IMG/VR virus record: IMGVR_UViG_3300005820_000004
Coordinates: 1-41,509 of that record
Source: a virus
Direction: 5' to 3' (one strand)
Length of the DNA: 41,509 nt
The position numbers and the translations under genes are program-made. Positions 38,336 to 41,509 of the stretch are shown here, one piece after another. Position 1 is the first letter of the stretch. The number at the start of each line of letters is the position of its first letter. The notes below the pieces were generated by a model, which was given only the letters and a program-made list of their open reading frames with translations, was not told where the DNA came from and searched no databases.

Positions 38336-38596
38336 ATGAAACCATTATATAAGAACATTTTAGTTGAGAGACTAACAAGGGAGCAACTTGGAAAGGTTAT
38401 ACTTCCAGACTCGGTTCAGGATGATTGGTTCAGAGGCAGGGTAATTAAAGTTGGCCCCAAAATAGAGGAAGATATTAAAGAAGGGGATATTGTGATATTC
38501 CCCCCTCCCCCTCCGCACTTAGGGGAGTACCCAGTTATAGGCGATGAGGGTTATATCATCATAAGTGAAAATATGGTTTTGGCTATTGAAGATTAA
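38336..38596 (+). CDS. GroES-like co-chaperonin (chaperonin-10 fold)
   Basis: 86 residues: KPLYKNILVERLTREQLGKV, ILPDSVQDDWFRGRVIKVGP, DIKEGDIVIFPPPPPHLGEY, GYIIISENMVLAIED. These follow chaperonin-10 strand by strand (kPL-x-dRVLV, GkViavG, GD-x-V, EeDILAi). The mobile loop is shortened to TREQLGKVILP. It should cap host GroEL so that phage capsid proteins fold, as T4 gp31 does. Site AGGGGA before ATG 38336. Confidence 0.85.
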   Translation: MKPLYKNILVERLTREQLGKVILPDSVQDDWFRGRVIKVGPKIEEDIKEGDIVIFPPPPPHLGEYPVIGDEGYIIISENMVLAIED

Positions 38597-38608
38597 AGGA
38601 GATAGAAA

Positions 38609-38914
38609 ATGGAAGAGAACAAATGTGCAGTATGTCTTTCTGAGGGGTTTAAGTCGGGAACCTTAGATAAAAATAATGTATGTACGATGTGTAATAAGTT
38701 GTGGCCTGGAGCTAAGACACCAGAAGATAGAAACAAGAAAAAGAAACCTGAAGTGGAAAGTCGTGAAGCAAGTATTAAAGAACTTGTTACTAAACAGGTT
38801 AATGAGTTGCTTGAGTCCTATGGTATATTACATAGGTGTTTGACTTGTGGGAATTTGTATTTCCGAAGAAGCCCTGCCCAAAAGAGCTGTGGGTGTGATA
38901 AGGAGATTAAATAA
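38609..38914 (+). CDS. Hypothetical 101-residue two-zinc-site protein
   Basis: CAVC...CTMC at the N-terminus, a charged Lys/Glu linker, a helix (SIKELVTKQVNELLESYGI) and a C-terminal CLTC...CGC. Its stop forms TAATG with the scaffold gene. Role unknown. Confidence 0.6.
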   Translation: MEENKCAVCLSEGFKSGTLDKNNVCTMCNKLWPGAKTPEDRNKKKKPEVESREASIKELVTKQVNELLESYGILHRCLTCGNLYFRRSPAQKSCGCDKEIK

Positions 38915-39918
38915 TGGTGGATAAAGAGACAGAATTTAACTCCTATATTGCGGAAGCCACTGACCCTGCTTCTGAATTAGATGGAGAGGTAAAAGACACA
39001 GAGGTAAAAGACACCGAAGAAGTAGATGTTAAAGACTTGGATGTTAAAGACTTAGATGTTAAAATAGATGATGTTCCCAATTCTTCTGGTGAGAAGGAGG
39101 AGAGTGGAGCAGAAGTTGTTGCAAAAATAAAGAGAGAAGTATTAGGTGAAGTTGAATCTAAAGATAAAAAAGAAGGTGGTACTGATATACCAGACGCATT
39201 TACTAATGCGTGTTTAGAGCAAGGCTGGTCGGAAAAAGAAATTGAAAATTTTGCGTTCGACCTTGATGATGCTGCATTACTTAGTTTAATACCAGAGATG
39301 TTAGACAAGGAGGAGAAACAGGAAGGTTCGGAATCTGCCGAAGGGCAGACTAAGCAAGAGGATAAAACCAAAGCTACCGATAAAACTGTTAAAGATGACC
39401 CCACAAATGAAGAGTTAGCCATAGTCAAGAAGGAGCTTGCAGAAATTAAGAAGCAAATAGGAGAAGCAAGCAAGGAGAGAAATGCTAAAGAAGAAGAGGC
39501 TACAATTCAAACGGTCAATCAAGTGTTCGATGAGGCAGGTAAGGATTTTGAGATATTCGGAAAAACCGAAGAACTCTTAAAATACCCCGCTGGCCCTAAG
39601 AAGGGTCAATTAGTGCCTACATCACCCGCTATGATTGCTCGTAGTGAAGTATGGGATAAAGCCGTTCCATTTATTGAGAAGGGTATACCAGTCAAAGATG
39701 CTATGGATATTGCTTTGACTTGGTACAAGGGAGCAAATCTGGAGAAGGATGTGCAGCGTAAGTTGATAAAGGATTTGAAGAAGCATGAGACCAAGTTGTC
39801 AGCAAAACGTTCAGGTAAGGAAACTGTTAAAGTATATGAGGATGAGGAGGAACGGCAAGCTGCTGTGGTACGTGATGCGGCTCGTAAAGCCGGTATCAAA
39901 GGAAAGTATGATATATAA
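38914..39918 (+). CDS. Scaffold protein
   Basis: 334 residues, strongly acidic and Lys/Glu-rich, with a coiled coil near residues 160-200 (EELAIVKKELAEIKKQIGEA) and a basic C-terminal helix (KKHETKLSAKRSGK). This is typical of phage scaffolding proteins, and it lies directly before the major capsid gene. Residues 27-53 are tandem hexads of the type VKDTE/VKDLD. The C-terminus probably binds the capsid protein. Confidence 0.8.
   Translation: MVDKETEFNSYIAEATDPASELDGEVKDTEVKDTEEVDVKDLDVKDLDVKIDDVPNSSGEKEESGAEVVAKIKREVLGEVESKDKKEGGTDIPDAFTNACLEQGWSEKEIENFAFDLDDAALLSLIPEMLDKEEKQEGSESAEGQTKQEDKTKATDKTVKDDPTNEELAIVKKELAEIKKQIGEASKERNAKEEEATIQTVNQVFDEAGKDFEIFGKTEELLKYPAGPKKGQLVPTSPAMIARSEVWDKAVPFIEKGIPVKDAMDIALTWYKGANLEKDVQRKLIKDLKKHETKLSAKRSGKETVKVYEDEEERQAAVVRDAARKAGIKGKYDI
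38980..39072 (+). repeat. Tandem 15-18 nt repeats in the scaffold gene
   Basis: Units coding VKDTE (two) and DVKDLDVK (two and a half) follow one another, e.g. GATGTTAAAGACTTGGATGT. Recent slippage-type expansion of an acidic linker. Confidence 0.7.
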
Positions 39919-39948
39919 AGGAAAATATAATATTTAAGGAATATTAAA

Positions 39949-41043
39949 ATGGCAGAGGTAACATTTGAACAGAACCTCGACGTTGCCTATGGCACACTCT
40001 GGGATATTCGTAGAAAGAATCCCCCTCTTGCTACTTATGCTTATTCCAACTATCAGTTTTACAATACCTTTTTCAGAGGTAATGTTAAGACTGTGGGAAA
40101 GGCATTGGAGGGTCACGTGACTCTTAGTAGTGAGGGTAATGCTACGCATAGTGGTTTCTGGGCACAAGATGCTCTGATTAAGGATAATATTAATCAGCGA
40201 TACCGTCTTGGTTGGGCAAAAGCTACCGGCGGTATGATGTGGAATTTGATTGAGCAGGACATCAATCAATCACCTGCACAGATTTATGATGTATGGAAAC
40301 AGCAGTATAATTCGTGTGTTAAAGATATGGTAGAGGAAGTACTGGATGCCATGATTAATGGTAGGAATAGTGCTACTGATACCAATAGACCATACTCTGT
40401 ATTCCAGTGGATAGGACTTGGTACTACAAGTCAGACTGGTGGATTTAATGGGTATTGGGGTTGCTATAATGATGGTAATGTACCTGGTACGGCGTTTGAT
40501 AAAGGTGGCATTGCTGCCGATACTTACACTGATTGGGCTAACTATTTTGGCGACCATGATAATAACATTGATGATAGTTTGTTGACCATTCTTGATACAG
40601 CTACTCGTAAGTTAAACTTCCAACCGCCGGTAATTCCTGAGAAGTTACCGATGGAGAAGATAAACTATGCAATGTATACGAATGATACGGTTATTAAAAA
40701 CCTTAATGCGTTCTACGCAAAGAGTGATGATAATATGGGTTACCGTCCAGATGCCCATTATGGGACACCTGGTTTCAATCGTATACCTATGGTTTATACC
40801 CCGCCACTGGATACAGCTAATACTGCTGTTTATGGTACTAATCCGATTCTTGGATTAAATCATAACTTTATATATCCGGTTATTCTGCGGAATTGGGATT
40901 TCCGTATTACGAAGCAAGTTGCGAATCTAAGACATACTGTTATGGAATTATACATGGACTTAGTATATCAGATTTGGTGTAATAGTTCACCTAAGTATGC
41001 TGGTTTCCTTCTGAGTAACAGTACAGTTTCACCTTCCGACTAA
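39949..41043 (+). CDS. Major capsid protein
   Basis: 364 residues: FEQNLDVAYGTLWDIRRKNP, an N-terminal loop, AKATGGMMWNLIEQDI, central MNG-type strands, and the C-terminal HNFIYPVILRNWDFRITKQV, LRHTVMELYMDLVYQIWC and SPKYAGFLLS. This ending is common in HK97-fold capsid proteins of environmental podo/siphophages. It directly follows the scaffold. Site AAGGA before ATG 39949. No cleavage site is evident. Confidence 0.85.
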   Translation: MAEVTFEQNLDVAYGTLWDIRRKNPPLATYAYSNYQFYNTFFRGNVKTVGKALEGHVTLSSEGNATHSGFWAQDALIKDNINQRYRLGWAKATGGMMWNLIEQDINQSPAQIYDVWKQQYNSCVKDMVEEVLDAMINGRNSATDTNRPYSVFQWIGLGTTSQTGGFNGYWGCYNDGNVPGTAFDKGGIAADTYTDWANYFGDHDNNIDDSLLTILDTATRKLNFQPPVIPEKLPMEKINYAMYTNDTVIKNLNAFYAKSDDNMGYRPDAHYGTPGFNRIPMVYTPPLDTANTAVYGTNPILGLNHNFIYPVILRNWDFRITKQVANLRHTVMELYMDLVYQIWCNSSPKYAGFLLSNSTVSPSD

Positions 41044-41146
41044 TAGTGTATAATAATAAATAATAAATGGAGTGACTAAGGAGGCTCAATTAAAGGAAAA
41101 CGATGGATAGGTTCGAGCAATCAATATTTTTTTAGAGAGGTAAATA

Positions 41147-41509
41147 ATGGATAATTTAACTGCTGGAAATCCCAGAGCACACGCTATTCGTGTGTATTAT
41201 AATGATACTGATACAATTTATGAAGGTATGCCGGTATGTTATAATTATGATACTGATACCAACTGGTTTGGTGGAAGTGTCAGTAATGGAGAAGTAACTG
41301 CTACTAATACCACAGCAGATGGTTCTCAAAATGAGAGGCGTTATATTGAGGTTGAAAGTCCATCAGATAATAACCTTAGTTCTTTTGCCGGTGTGGTTAA
41401 GAAGGGTGGTTGGTGTGGTAAGTCAGGTGCAAGAGTACTTGATATTTATGTTCCCAATGGGGCTATTGTTCCTGTACGTTGTGATGTTGACACTACAAAA
41501 GGTGTAACA
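41147..41509 (+). CDS. Head/decoration-type protein, 3' end outside window
   Basis: Starts at ATG 41147 after GAGAGG and stays open to the window end (121 codons). Strand-rich and Thr/Asn/Gly-rich: HAIRVYYNDTDTIYEGMPVC, YNYDTDTNWFGGSVSNGEVT, FAGVVKKGGWCGKSGARVLD. Resembles small proteins placed after the major capsid gene, such as decoration or head-tail proteins. Function not determinable from this fragment. Confidence 0.55.
   Translation, partial: MDNLTAGNPRAHAIRVYYNDTDTIYEGMPVCYNYDTDTNWFGGSVSNGEVTATNTTADGSQNERRYIEVESPSDNNLSSFAGVVKKGGWCGKSGARVLDIYVPNGAIVPVRCDVDTTKGVT

Noticed and set aside
39949-41043. Capsid protein cleavage (HK97-style maturation)
   Set aside because: No N-terminal delta-domain pattern is visible, and the head operon's only protease is a membrane-anchored one, so cleavage cannot be claimed.
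41103-41135. 10-residue reading frame after the capsid gene
   Set aside because: It has an AAAGGA site but is too short and without features to support it as a gene.

Overview
The window is an AT-rich, gene-dense piece of a tailed double-stranded DNA phage, probably uncultured. The evidence is a complete head-packaging and head-assembly order (small terminase, large terminase, portal, scaffold, major capsid protein), tail-fibre genes with a collar domain, a phage replisome, and very tight gene packing with ATGA/TAATG overlaps and strong Shine-Dalgarno sites. All three stop codons are used, so the standard bacterial code fits. I see no integrase or lysogeny repressor, and no CRISPR array. The host cannot be named from the sequence.

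Layout. (a) 1-6064, plus strand: end of the virion genes, with a LamG-type adhesin, a collar-domain fibre, a coiled-coil protein, a roughly 1000-residue internal/ejection-type protein and a small membrane protein. (b) 6059-30617, minus strand: about 65 early and replication genes. They include a family-A DNA polymerase, three DNA methyltransferases, MazG and DUF5664 nucleotide hydrolases, two nucleoside deoxyribosyltransferase-like proteins, RNA ligase, 3'-5' exonuclease, Cas4-like nuclease, primase, DnaB-like helicase, a short glutamyl-tRNA synthetase, an M20 peptidase, one tRNA and many small zinc-ribbon or membrane proteins. (c) 30618-31651: a repeat-rich non-coding region between divergent operons, the best candidate for early promoters and/or an origin. 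(d) 31652-41509, plus strand: packaging and head genes. These enclose a membrane-anchored trypsin-like protease, an SPFH (stomatin-like) protein and a GroES-like co-chaperonin.

Most unusual points. The polymerase gene is cut inside its exonuclease domain by two methyltransferase genes, and a NUMOD4-like homing-endonuclease remnant sits exactly at the cut. A catalytic-domain-only GluRS shares the genome with one tRNA that has a tRNA-Glu-like body but an anticodon arm two nucleotides short. Nine mini-proteins with SH3-like starts end in a shared Q-L-x-(L)-F tail that resembles a sliding-clamp-binding peptide. A protease-SPFH pair lies inside the head operon. The large terminase is split into ATPase and nuclease polypeptides. 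A 29-nt element is repeated perfectly, in the same sense, ahead of both a minus-strand replication operon and the plus-strand head operon.

How it fits together. Early transcription probably leaves the 30.1-30.7 kb region leftward from promoters of the form TTGCAT-16-TAnACT. It makes small regulators first and then the replication and nucleotide-metabolism set, with a clear terminator near 22.14 kb and a second structured leader at 22.97-23.25 kb. Late genes run rightward from about 31.6 kb and, across the uncovered part of the genome, on to the fibre genes at the left end of the window. Functions below rest on motifs read by eye; no database search was possible.
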